This document shows positions 8,751-15,404 of a stretch of 56,570 nucleotides of DNA, piece after piece. The first letter of the stretch is position 1. Every line of letters starts with the position of its first letter. The notes beneath the pieces are model-generated. The model was not told the origin of the DNA and did no database searches. It was given only the letters and a program-made list of their open reading frames with translations. Location: positions 1-56,570 of the forward strand of contig DAIQOP010000001.1 in NCBI GenBank assembly GCA_036787815.1. Direction: 5' to 3'. The position numbers and the translations under genes were made by a program. The DNA is from DATBAK01 sp036787815. GTDB lineage: Bacteria; Actinomycetota; Acidimicrobiia; IMCC26256; PALSA-610.

Positions 8751-8870
8751 ATGTTCACGAACCCATACGTGCTCGCGCTCATCGGGCGTGAGCGTCAAGA
8801 CCGTGCGATCGCCGATGCCAAGCAGGCGCGGCTTCGGCGCCACGTCCGCAGCGGTCGGCGCGGTCCCTGA
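8751..8870 (+). CDS. Small basic protein of unknown function (39 aa)
   Basis: ATG start with AGAGAGG as ribosome binding site 8-10 nt upstream, 39 residues, beginning MFTNPYVLALIGRERQDRAI and ending in an Arg-rich tail (RLRRHVRSGRRGP). Third codon positions are overwhelmingly G/C, supporting real coding. The body is predicted as an amphipathic, charged helix; the tail could bind nucleic acid or a membrane surface, which is speculation. The ribosome binding site itself can pair with CCTC just before the ATG. A 17-bp perfect hairpin starts 6 nt after the stop, so the two micro-ORFs look like a self-contained transcription unit. Confidence 0.55.
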   Translation: MFTNPYVLALIGRERQDRAIADAKQARLRRHVRSGRRGP

Positions 8871-8876
8871 GCAGTC

Positions 8877-8924
8877 ACGCATCGTCCATCGCCCGCGTGC
8901 GTTCGCCGGCGATGGACGATGCGT
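8877..8924. terminator. 17-bp perfect hairpin after the micro-ORFs
   Basis: Arms 8877-8893 and 8908-8924 are perfect reverse complements over 17 bp with a 14-nt loop. It begins 6 nt after the 39-aa ORF and also lies just beyond the stop of the minus-strand lysR gene, so it may end transcription in both directions. There is no long T-run, only TTCTC after the stem. Confidence 0.65.
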
Positions 8925-8996
8925 TTCTCGCGGAGCGGCCGATCTCTTCCCGTTCATCTCCCCGCGCTGCTTCGACGGCGCGCTCGCCCTTCGGGC

Positions 8997-9869
8997 TCAG
9001 GGCGTGAGCGCGAGGTCGACGAAGGCCCGGGCTGCGGGCGAGAGCACACCCGAGCGGTGTGCCAACCCGATCGGTCGGGTGAGCGCGGGGCGGAGCCGGC
9101 GCACGGTCGCGCCCCGCACCTCGGCTTCGGTTGTGAGGCTGCGCGGCAGGATCGCGGCGCCGGCACCGTTGAGCACGAGCGGGAGGATGGCCTCGCGCTG
9201 GTCGATCTCCACCCGCACGTCGGGCTGCACGCCGGCCGCTGCCAGCGCGTGCTCGATGACGGCCCGCGTCGATGTGCCGATCGGCGTCGCGACGAGCGCA
9301 ATTCCCGCGAGGCGCTCCACCGAGAGGGGCCCGTGCCCGCGTGCGAGCGGGTGGCCGGGCGGCAGCACCACGACGAGCTCCTGCACCTCGAGCGGATGGC
9401 TCACCAACGGCGGCGGCACCGGGAGATCCGTGACCGCGACCTCCGAGTCGCCGCGCTGCACGAGCTCGGTCGCCGTCGCGATGTCTTCGGGCTGCACCAC
9501 CCGCACGGTGACGCCCGGGAACGCGCGCCGGTAGCGGCCGAGGATCGCGGCGAGCGGGTCGACGGCGAGCGTCGGGAGCGCGACGAGGTCGAGCGTGCCT
9601 TCGACGACCCCGCGCACCGCGTCGACCGCCGCGTGCAGCGTCGCGACGTCGCGTACGACGGCGCGCGCCGACTCGACGAAGACCGTGCCGGCCGCGGTGA
9701 GCCTCACGCGATGGCCGGCGCGCTGGAACAGCTCCACGCCGAGCTCCCGCTCGAGCGCGCGCACCGCCTGCGAGAGCGACGGTTGGGCGACGTGCGCGGC
9801 GCGCGCTCCCCGGGTGAAGCCCCCTTCGTCGACGACGGCGAGGACGTACCCGACCTGGCGGAGATCCAT
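8997..9869 (-). CDS. LysR-family transcriptional regulator
   Basis: A 290-residue LysR-type regulator: N-terminal helix-turn-helix (MDLRQVGYVLAVVDEGGF, then GARAAHVAQPSLSQAVRALE, ELGVELFQRAGHRVRLTAAG) at residues 1-65 and a two-lobed effector-binding domain after about residue 90. It is transcribed divergently from the TauE-like transporter gene 70 bp away, the classic arrangement in which a LysR protein controls its neighbour in response to a substrate or metabolite of that transporter. The ATG sits 6 nt after a TAGGCT hexamer, giving an almost leaderless message. Confidence 0.92.
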   Translation of the reverse strand: MDLRQVGYVLAVVDEGGFTRGARAAHVAQPSLSQAVRALERELGVELFQRAGHRVRLTAAGTVFVESARAVVRDVATLHAAVDAVRGVVEGTLDLVALPTLAVDPLAAILGRYRRAFPGVTVRVVQPEDIATATELVQRGDSEVAVTDLPVPPPLVSHPLEVQELVVVLPPGHPLARGHGPLSVERLAGIALVATPIGTSTRAVIEHALAAAGVQPDVRVEIDQREAILPLVLNGAGAAILPRSLTTEAEVRGATVRRLRPALTRPIGLAHRSGVLSPAARAFVDLALTP

Positions 9870-9875
9870 AGGAAC

Positions 9876-9933
9876 AGCCTATCGAACACATCGAAGATCG
9901 ATCTTGGACCTCTGGACCGATCCGCTCGACAAT
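9876..9933. promoter_or_regulatory. Divergent lysR/tauE-like promoter region with 12-bp palindrome
   Basis: A perfect palindrome AAGATCGATCTT at 9894-9905 lies midway between the two -10-like elements: TAGGCT on the minus strand (9876-9881, 6 nt before the lysR ATG) and GACAAT on the plus strand (9928-9933, 6 nt before the transporter ATG). The palindrome is a plausible LysR binding site covering both promoters. Confidence 0.5.
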
Positions 9934-9939
9934 GGAACC

Positions 9940-10695
9940 ATGCCGTCGATGCCGATCCTGCTGTTGGGCGGAGCCGTCGTCGGCCTGCTCTACGGCCTCT
10001 TCGGGGTCGGATCGGCGTTCGCCACCCCGCTGCTGGCCCTCATGGGGGTGCCGGGAGTCGTCGCGATCACCGCGCCGCTGCCCGGCATCATGCCCGGCTC
10101 CTTCGCCGGCGCGTGGGGCTACGCGAGGCGAGAGCGCGTCGATTGGGCCACCGCGCGCCGGGCCGCGCTCGGCGGGGTACCGGGCACGATGATCGGCGCC
10201 GAGCTCACCCACTTCGTCGGTGGCCCGCTCGTGTTGCTGCTCTCGGGCGCAACCCTGCTCGCCGTCGGGCTCCGTGTGCTGATCCCGGGGGGCGGATCGC
10301 AGGAGCGCGCGGCCGCGCGCCGCGAGCGACCGGTGCTCGTGGCCGGAGCCGCGTTCGCGGTCGGGGTGTTCGCCGGCCTGCTCGCCAACGGGGGCGGCTT
10401 CCTCCTCGTCCCGTTGTTCCTCGTGTGGTTCGGTCTCGACATGAACCGTGCCGCAGGGACGAGCCTCGTGGTCGCGACCGCGCTGTCGGTTCCGGCGCTC
10501 CTCGTGCACTCGCTGGCGGGCGACGTGAACTGGCCGGTTGCGCTGATCTTCGGGCTCGGCCTGGTTCCCGGCGCGTTCATCGGGTCACGCGTCGCCACGC
10601 ACCTTCCGATCGCCCGGCTGCGCTCTGCCTTCGGTGTCTCGCTCGTGCTGGTGGCCGTCTGGTTCTTCGTCCACCAGCTCCTCCACCTCGTCTGA
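9940..10695 (+). CDS. TauE/SafE-family sulfite/anion exporter-like permease
   Basis: A 251-residue polytopic membrane protein with about eight hydrophobic helices in two repeats. The first repeat begins LLLGGAVVGLLYGLFGVGSA with the glycine pattern typical of TauE/SafE (DUF81) proteins, and the second contains AFAVGVFAGLLANGGGFLLV, the matching GGG motif. Family members move sulfite, sulfoacetate or other organic anions, but substrate cannot be inferred here. The ATG at 9940 matches the family start and follows GACAAT by 6 nt. The LysR regulator encoded divergently is the likely controller. Two cytoplasmic Arg-rich loops support the usual topology. Confidence 0.87.
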   Translation: MPSMPILLLGGAVVGLLYGLFGVGSAFATPLLALMGVPGVVAITAPLPGIMPGSFAGAWGYARRERVDWATARRAALGGVPGTMIGAELTHFVGGPLVLLLSGATLLAVGLRVLIPGGGSQERAAARRERPVLVAGAAFAVGVFAGLLANGGGFLLVPLFLVWFGLDMNRAAGTSLVVATALSVPALLVHSLAGDVNWPVALIFGLGLVPGAFIGSRVATHLPIARLRSAFGVSLVLVAVWFFVHQLLHLV

Positions 10696-10706
10696 CCCGA
10701 TGCCGC

Positions 10707-10753
10707 AACTGATCGACGAAGGTGACGCGAATCGTCACCGGTGTCGATCAGTT
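10707..10753. repeat. Nested dyad element, copy 1 (upstream of PIG-L gene)
   Basis: A 47-bp double inverted repeat centred at 10730: outer arms AACTGATCGAC (10707-10717) and GTCGATCAGTT (10743-10753), inner arms GGTGACG (10721-10727) and CGTCACC (10733-10739), separated by symmetrical 3-nt spacers and a 5-nt centre. It lies between the transporter stop and the PIG-L gene. A second copy with the same geometry lies 970 bp downstream. It could be an operator for a dimer-of-dimers or a structured RNA element. Confidence 0.75.
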
Positions 10754-10811
10754 CGCCGGGACTCGTAGCATCGCCGCGCGACCGGCGGTGCGAGCTCGAG
10801 CGGAGGCGACG

Positions 10812-11591
10812 ATGGCGGAGCAAGCGGCCCACGCGGTGCCGGCCTCGCTGTGGGGCTCGCTCCCCGACGGCGCGCTCGACCGGATCATGGTGGTGTCGCC
10901 GCACTTCGACGACGCGGCGCTCGGCTGCGCGCACCTGCTCGGCACCTACCCGGGCTCGACCGTCGTGACCGTGTGTGCCGGCCGCCCGCCCGCGTATCCC
11001 GATCCACCGAGCGAGTGGGACGCGCTCGGTGGCTTCCGCGTCGGTGACGACGTCGTGGCGATCCGCCGCGACGAGGACCGCGCCGCGATGGCGGTGCTCG
11101 GAGCCGACCCGGTGTGGCTCGACTTCGTCGACCATCAGTACCTCGAGAAGCCCGAGCGCGCCCGGCCCGAGCAGATCGCCGATGCACTCGCCGCCGTGAT
11201 CGACGAGCGGCAGCCGTCGGCGGTGTTCGTGCCGATGGGTCTGGCCAACCCCGATCACGAGCTCACGCACGCGGCGGGAGTGCTCCTCGCGAACGCGCGA
11301 CCCGGGATCGCGTGGTTGGCGTACGAAGACCACGGTTACAAGCACATCCCCGGCATGCTCGCGTGGCGGATCGCGAAGCTGTTCCATTCGGGGCTCTGGC
11401 CTACACCCGCGATCGTGCCCGTCGAGGAGGATCACGCGCGCAAGCGCGCGGCCGTGTGCCGCTATGTGTCGCAGGTACCGCCGCTCGAGCGCGACCACGG
11501 TCTCGGTGCGCGGCTCGAAGGCCGCGTCCCCGAGCAGCACTGGCGCCTCGCGCCGCCGCCGCCCAGTTGGGAACGCCTCGCCGAACGCTGA
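10812..11591 (+). CDS. PIG-L/LmbE-family N-acetylglucosaminyl deacetylase-like protein
   Basis: A 259-residue zinc-dependent deacetylase of the PIG-L superfamily. It has the first motif as SPHFDDAALGC near residue 28 (canonical AHPDDExxG; here His and two Asp are kept but Phe and Ala replace Pro and Glu) and the distal histidine in NPDHELTHAAG near 143. Family members deacetylate N-acetylglucosamine derivatives, for example in mycothiol biosynthesis or natural-product and glycolipid pathways. The ATG at 10812 is preferred to an upstream in-frame GTG because it is closer to the domain and follows GGAGG. The gene is bracketed by two copies of a dyad element. Confidence 0.82.
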   Translation: MAEQAAHAVPASLWGSLPDGALDRIMVVSPHFDDAALGCAHLLGTYPGSTVVTVCAGRPPAYPDPPSEWDALGGFRVGDDVVAIRRDEDRAAMAVLGADPVWLDFVDHQYLEKPERARPEQIADALAAVIDERQPSAVFVPMGLANPDHELTHAAGVLLANARPGIAWLAYEDHGYKHIPGMLAWRIAKLFHSGLWPTPAIVPVEEDHARKRAAVCRYVSQVPPLERDHGLGARLEGRVPEQHWRLAPPPPSWERLAER

Positions 11592-11678
11592 GCGCTCGGG
11601 GGGCCTGCCGGTCGCGCACCACCGGACCCGGGGCATCCGGCCGACGCAACCGCCGCGCGCTTCGCCGACCGAAGCCAT

Positions 11679-11721
11679 CTGATCGACCCGGGTGACGTGC
11701 AATGTCACCGCGATCGATCAG
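11679..11721. repeat. Nested dyad element, copy 2 (downstream of PIG-L gene)
   Basis: Centred at 11700: outer arms CTGATCGA (11679-11686) and TCGATCAG (11714-11721), inner arms GGTGAC (11691-11696) and GTCACC (11704-11709). Spacing from the centre is identical to copy 1. The core is shared and the loop bases differ, with compensating symmetry, so the two are diverged copies of one element rather than a recent duplication. It lies about 130 bp before the next lipoprotein gene. Confidence 0.72.
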
Positions 11722-11853
11722 TTGGCGAACACCAGGTGAACTCGATCTGTACGGAGCGACGCGAAGCGCGAATGGATCGTGCGCGTTGTTACCGTTCCGG
11801 GCTGCAGACGGTGGGGAAGTCGAAGGCCCGCTGCCCACCCGTCAAGGAGATTC

Positions 11854-13032
11854 GTGAACCTCGGTCGCCGAGCGCTCGGTGCAGTGCTCGTCCTCACTGC
11901 AATCGCTGCCGGATGCGGCCACTCGGCCCAGTCGACCGGCAGCGCGACCGGCAGTACGACCAGCAGCAGCCCGTCGACGGTCGCGCCCAACCACGCGGTG
12001 TACGCGAGCATCGGGAACTTCACGGTCGGCGTCACCACGATGCGGCTCCCGAGCGGGACCAAGGTCGAGGTGTGGTATCCCGCGAACGGCGGCGTCGGCT
12101 TCGGATCCGATACCTACGACGTGCGTTCGTTCCTGCCCGCGGCGGTCGCCGGCCGGCTGGACCCCAAGGTGCACGCGTATGTGAGCACCGACGCCAACCG
12201 CGACGTCGTCGTTGGCGCGGCCGGTGAGCGCTTCCCGCTCGTCGTCTTCAGCCACGGCGACGCGGGCTTTCGTGACGAGTCGACGTTCCTGACCGCCCGG
12301 CTCGCGTCGTGGGGGATGGTGGTTGCGGCGCCCGACCATCCGTCTCGGGACCTTGCCGCCGCGCTGAGTCACTCGGTTGGGCCGATCCCGACCGATGTCG
12401 CCGACATTCTCGGCACGATCGATCTCGTCCGCAGGCAGAATGCACGTGCGGGTGGGCCGTTCCGGGATCGGATCGACCTGTCGAAGGTCGCGGTCGTGGG
12501 CTACGGCGCCGGTGGGCGCGCGGCGATGAAGGCGGCGGCGGATCCTCGCGTCGCCGGCTACGTCGCGCTCGCGTCCGACCGTCGCGACCCCGCTGCGGCC
12601 GGGGCCGCGATCAAGCTCCCGGCCAAGCCCTCGTTGTTCGTCGCCGGCGCGGCCGACCGTGTCGTGTCGCCAACCGAGACGACTGCCGCGTACCGGGCCG
12701 CGCCCGCACCGAGCTACGAGTGGGTGATCGACGGGGCCGGTCACAACGCCTTCGACGATCTCTGCGTCGTCGCGAACCAGCAGGGCCTGGTCGCGTTCGC
12801 CGATCGAGCGGGGATCGGCTCGTTGGTTCCCACGTCGCTGGCCGCGGTGCTCACCGACGGTTGTCGTGCACCCGATCTGGCGGTCTTGAAGACGTGGCCG
12901 ATCATCGATCAGGTCGTGACGGGCTTCCTGCGCCACGTCATCGGCCCGGACCGCGTGGCCGTCGGGCTCGAGCCGGCCGGTACGCGCACGATCGCGGGGG
13001 TGAAGGTGACGGTCTCGGCGCGAACCCGCTGA
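11854..13032 (+). CDS. Secreted alpha/beta-hydrolase-like lipoprotein lacking the nucleophile serine
   Basis: A 392-residue lipoprotein: lipobox AIAAGC with Cys at residue 21, a Ser/Thr linker to about 45, then a domain resembling platelet-activating-factor acetylhydrolase / dienelactone hydrolase (EVWYPANGG, LVVFSHGDAGFRDES for the oxyanion region, GAADRVVSP with the Asp and GAGHNAF with the His). The expected nucleophile elbow GxSxGG reads GYGAGG at 216-221, so glycine replaces serine and hydrolase activity is doubtful. GTG at 11854 follows AAGGAG and fixes the signal peptide; a longer in-frame start at 11779 would bury it. Possibly a binding or structural derivative of the family. Confidence 0.78.
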   Translation: MNLGRRALGAVLVLTAIAAGCGHSAQSTGSATGSTTSSSPSTVAPNHAVYASIGNFTVGVTTMRLPSGTKVEVWYPANGGVGFGSDTYDVRSFLPAAVAGRLDPKVHAYVSTDANRDVVVGAAGERFPLVVFSHGDAGFRDESTFLTARLASWGMVVAAPDHPSRDLAAALSHSVGPIPTDVADILGTIDLVRRQNARAGGPFRDRIDLSKVAVVGYGAGGRAAMKAAADPRVAGYVALASDRRDPAAAGAAIKLPAKPSLFVAGAADRVVSPTETTAAYRAAPAPSYEWVIDGAGHNAFDDLCVVANQQGLVAFADRAGIGSLVPTSLAAVLTDGCRAPDLAVLKTWPIIDQVVTGFLRHVIGPDRVAVGLEPAGTRTIAGVKVTVSARTR

Positions 13033-13040
13033 TGCTGCCT

Positions 13041-13391
13041 TCAGGCCGTGCCGCCGAGCGCGCGGCGCACGGCGGCCAGCCGATCGGGGGCGATCGACCA
13101 CCACACCCAGCGGCCGCGCTTGTCGCCGGTGAGCAGGCCGGCCTCGGCCAGCACGCGCGTGTGATGGCTGATCGTGGGTTGGCTCTTGCCCAAGGGCTCC
13201 TCGAGCGCGCAGGAGCACACCTCGCCCTCCGCGGCGACCAACGAGAGGAGACGCAGGCGGACGGGGTCGGCGAGCGCGGTGAGCACCTCGGCCAACTCCG
13301 CGGCGTCGGCTTCGCCGAGGGGCGTGGCGATCAGGGACGAGCAGCAGAGTTCGCCGGCCTGAGCCTCCGGCGCAGATTTCGTTCGTGTCAC
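13041..13391 (-). CDS. arsR: ArsR-family metalloregulator
   Basis: A 116-residue winged-helix repressor divergent from the arsenic resistance genes. The core runs from LTALADPVRLRLLSLVAAEG through the recognition helix KSQPTISHHTRVLAEAGLL to GRWVWWSIAPDR. Cysteines sit in an N-terminal CCSS and in EVCSCAL, the latter at the place of the classical ArsR CxC site, so arsenite or another soft metal would release it from DNA. GTG at 13391 is chosen because AGGAG lies 7 nt upstream on the minus strand; longer in-frame starts lie closer to the promoter. Likely controls itself and the divergent operon. Confidence 0.92.
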   Translation of the reverse strand: MTRTKSAPEAQAGELCCSSLIATPLGEADAAELAEVLTALADPVRLRLLSLVAAEGEVCSCALEEPLGKSQPTISHHTRVLAEAGLLTGDKRGRWVWWSIAPDRLAAVRRALGGTA

Positions 13392-13404
13392 CCCGAATCT
13401 CCTA

Positions 13405-13420
13405 TTGACAAGCATCGATG
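13405..13420. promoter_or_regulatory. arsR/arsI divergent promoter with CATCGATG palindrome
   Basis: The arsR-arsI gap holds a TTGACA box (13405-13410) followed directly by an 8-bp palindrome CATCGATG (13413-13420), with a second GTCAAT about 40 bp on that mirrors the first ATTGAC. This is a candidate ArsR operator overlapping the promoter. The exact -10 is not clear. Confidence 0.4.
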
Positions 13421-13471
13421 TATGGGGCACAGTCCGTATCGACCAACGTCAATTTATCACGGAGGTTGACC

Positions 13472-13948
13472 GTGTCCCGCGTCCAGCTTGCCCTCAACGT
13501 CGCCGATCTCGACCAGGCGGTCGCCTTCTACACGAAGCTCTTCGGTGTCGAGCCCGCGAAGCTCCGCCCGGGCTACGCCAACTTCGCCGTCGCCGAGCCC
13601 CCGCTCAAGCTGGTGCTGATCGAGGGCGGCGGCGAGCCCGGAAGCCTGAACCACCTCGGGGTCGAGGTGGAGACGACCGATCAGGTCGCCGATGCGCAGC
13701 GACGGCTGGCCGCCGAAGGCCTCCCGACCGCGGTCGAGGACGAGGTCGCGTGCTGCTACGCCGTGCAGGACAAGGTCTGGGTCGACGACCCCAACGGGAC
13801 GCCGTGGGAGATCTACACGGTGCTCGCCGACGTCGAGATGACACCGGGCGAGCTGCGGACGGTCGATCCGGCGTCCGGCGCTGCGTGTTGCGCGACCCGA
13901 CCCGATCTCGCCGGTGCCGCGCCCGCCGCTCCGACCGCCTGCTGCTGA
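13472..13948 (+). CDS. arsI: ArsI/CadI-family metalloenzyme (VOC fold)
   Basis: A 158-residue vicinal-oxygen-chelate protein of the ArsI/CadI group. It has the paired cysteines of the family in EVACCYAVQDKVW (Cys94, Cys95), the metal ligands His61 (LNHLGVEVE) and Glu113 (PWEIYTVLAD), and further Cys pairs at 139-140 and the extreme C terminus. ArsI enzymes cleave the carbon-arsenic bond of trivalent methyl- or aryl-arsenicals; CadI is cadmium-inducible. The N terminus reads VQLALNV, with Gln where some ArsI have His, which is closer to CadI. GTG start with CGGAGG upstream. First gene of the resistance operon divergent from arsR. Confidence 0.9.
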   Translation: MSRVQLALNVADLDQAVAFYTKLFGVEPAKLRPGYANFAVAEPPLKLVLIEGGGEPGSLNHLGVEVETTDQVADAQRRLAAEGLPTAVEDEVACCYAVQDKVWVDDPNGTPWEIYTVLADVEMTPGELRTVDPASGAACCATRPDLAGAAPAAPTACC

Positions 13949-13966
13949 TCCGGGCGCGATCGTTTC

Positions 13967-14695
13967 ATGAAGGACCGCGAGATCAGCCCGCTGGCGCGCA
14001 AGTCGTTGGCGGAGCTCATCGGGACCGCGATGCTCGTCGCGGCGGTGATCGGTTCGGGCATCGCCGCGCAACGGCTCTCGCCGGGCGATGTCGGACTGCA
14101 ACTCTTCGAGAACACCGCGGCAACGGCGGCGGCGCTCGTCGCGATCATCTTTGCCTTCGGCGCGGTGTCGGGCGCGCACTTGAATCCGGTCGTCACGTTG
14201 GTCGATCGCGTACTCGGCGGCCTGAGCAACGCCGAAGTTGCGGTGTACGTGGTGGCGCAGATCGCCGGCGGTGCCCTCGGTGCCGTGATCGCGAACCTCA
14301 TGTTCGGCGATGCCGCCGTCACCTGGTCGACCCATCACCGCGCGACGGGCGCGCATCTCCTCGGCGAGGTAGTCGCGACGTTCGGGCTCGTGCTCATAGT
14401 TTTCGGGGTCGTGCGGTCGGGCCGGGCGGAGGTCGCGCCGTTCGCGGTCGCGGCGTACATCGCCTCGGCGTACTGGTTCACCAGCTCGACGAGCTTCGCC
14501 AACCCGGCAGTGACGCTCGCGCGCACGTTGTCGAGCACGTTCGCCGGCATCGCACCGAGCTCCGCACCGGCATTCATCGGAGCCCAGCTCGTGGGGGGCG
14601 CGATCGGGCTCGGCTGTGTCGTCGTCCTCTATCCGGGAATGTCCGACGTCGCCGAGGAGGTCGTGATGCCGCACCACACGGAGGAGGATCGGTGA
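13967..14695 (+). CDS. Aquaglyceroporin of the arsenic operon (AqpS-like, MIP family)
   Basis: A 242-residue channel of the major intrinsic protein family with six helices and both half-helix motifs, GAHLNPVVTL and FANPAVTLAR (NPV in place of the first NPA). MIP channels conduct uncharged As(OH)3 as well as glycerol or water. Lying between arsI/cadI and arsC, it most likely provides a passive exit for arsenite produced by ArsC, as proposed for AqpS of Sinorhizobium meliloti, and no ArsB/Acr3 pump is seen here. Its stop overlaps the arsC GTG (GTGA). Confidence 0.9.
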   Translation: MKDREISPLARKSLAELIGTAMLVAAVIGSGIAAQRLSPGDVGLQLFENTAATAAALVAIIFAFGAVSGAHLNPVVTLVDRVLGGLSNAEVAVYVVAQIAGGALGAVIANLMFGDAAVTWSTHHRATGAHLLGEVVATFGLVLIVFGVVRSGRAEVAPFAVAAYIASAYWFTSSTSFANPAVTLARTLSSTFAGIAPSSAPAFIGAQLVGGAIGLGCVVVLYPGMSDVAEEVVMPHHTEEDR

Positions 14696-15324
14696 CGGCC
14701 GCCCTCGATCCCGTCACCCGTGCCCGACTCGCGTACGACATCGAGAACCTCGCGCAGGAGTTCGAGGGAGTCTTCTCGGTCGAGACGATCGAGCGTTATC
14801 TCGCGGAGAGCCTCGACCGGCTCTCGGGCGCCCGGGTTCAGGCATTCGTCCCCGTGTTCGTGCGTCGATTCACCCGCGATCGGCTGCGCGCGCTCGGCCA
14901 ATCCCAAGGAGCGATCGTGACCGGTGTCCCCGAGGTTCTGTTCGTGTGCGTTCATAACGCCGGACGGTCACAGATGGCCGCCGCGTTGCTCGATCACCAC
15001 GCCCGAGGCCGCGTCCACGTGCGATCGGCCGGATCCGAACCGACGGACCGGATCAATCCCGCGGTGGTCGAGGCTCTTGCGGAGTGGAAGATCGACGTGA
15101 CCCAGGAGTTTCCGAAACCGCTCACCGACGAGTTCGCGCGCGCGGCCGACGTGATCGTCACGATGGGCTGCGGCGACGCCTGCCCCGTCTACCCGGGCAA
15201 GCGCTACCTCGACTGGCAGCTCGACGATCCGGCCGGGCAGTCGCTCGACTTCGTACGGACCATTCGGGACGACATCGACGCGCGCGTTCGTGCGCTGCTC
15301 GACGACGTGGCGCCTCCCGAGTAG
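14692..15324 (+). CDS. arsC: Arsenate reductase, LMW phosphatase type, with N-terminal three-helix domain
   Basis: A 210-residue protein. Residues about 1-72 form a helical domain (RLAYDIENLAQEFEGVFSVE, VRRFTRDRLRALG) common in actinobacterial arsenate reductases; residues 80-205 are a low-molecular-weight phosphatase-like reductase with the CX5R loop CVHNAGR (86-92) and a redox Cys pair region MGCGDACP. It would reduce arsenate to arsenite using a thiol or thioredoxin/mycoredoxin. It is coupled to the aquaporin gene by a GTGA overlap. An internal AAGGAG and in-frame GTG (14917) before the catalytic domain could yield a second, 135-residue product. Confidence 0.92.
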   Translation: MTAALDPVTRARLAYDIENLAQEFEGVFSVETIERYLAESLDRLSGARVQAFVPVFVRRFTRDRLRALGQSQGAIVTGVPEVLFVCVHNAGRSQMAAALLDHHARGRVHVRSAGSEPTDRINPAVVEALAEWKIDVTQEFPKPLTDEFARAADVIVTMGCGDACPVYPGKRYLDWQLDDPAGQSLDFVRTIRDDIDARVRALLDDVAPPE

Positions 15325-15345
15325 GAGAGTGGTCGCCGAACGCGA

Positions 15346-15374
15346 CGAGGCCCGGCCGTGGTGGCCGGGCCTCG
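15346..15374. terminator. Bidirectional terminator hairpin between arsC and the convergent binding-protein gene
   Basis: A perfect 12-bp stem, CGAGGCCCGGCC (15346-15357) and its complement (15363-15374), with a 5-nt loop, in the 80-bp space between two convergent genes. It can serve both strands. Confidence 0.75.
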
Positions 15375-15404
15375 AGGCGTTCGGGGTGTTGATGGGCTGG
15401 GGTG

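Noticed and set aside
10707..11721. Transposable-element ends bounding the PIG-L gene
   Set aside because: The two elements are each self-complementary dyads, no transposase lies between them and no target duplication was seen; regulatory elements fit better.
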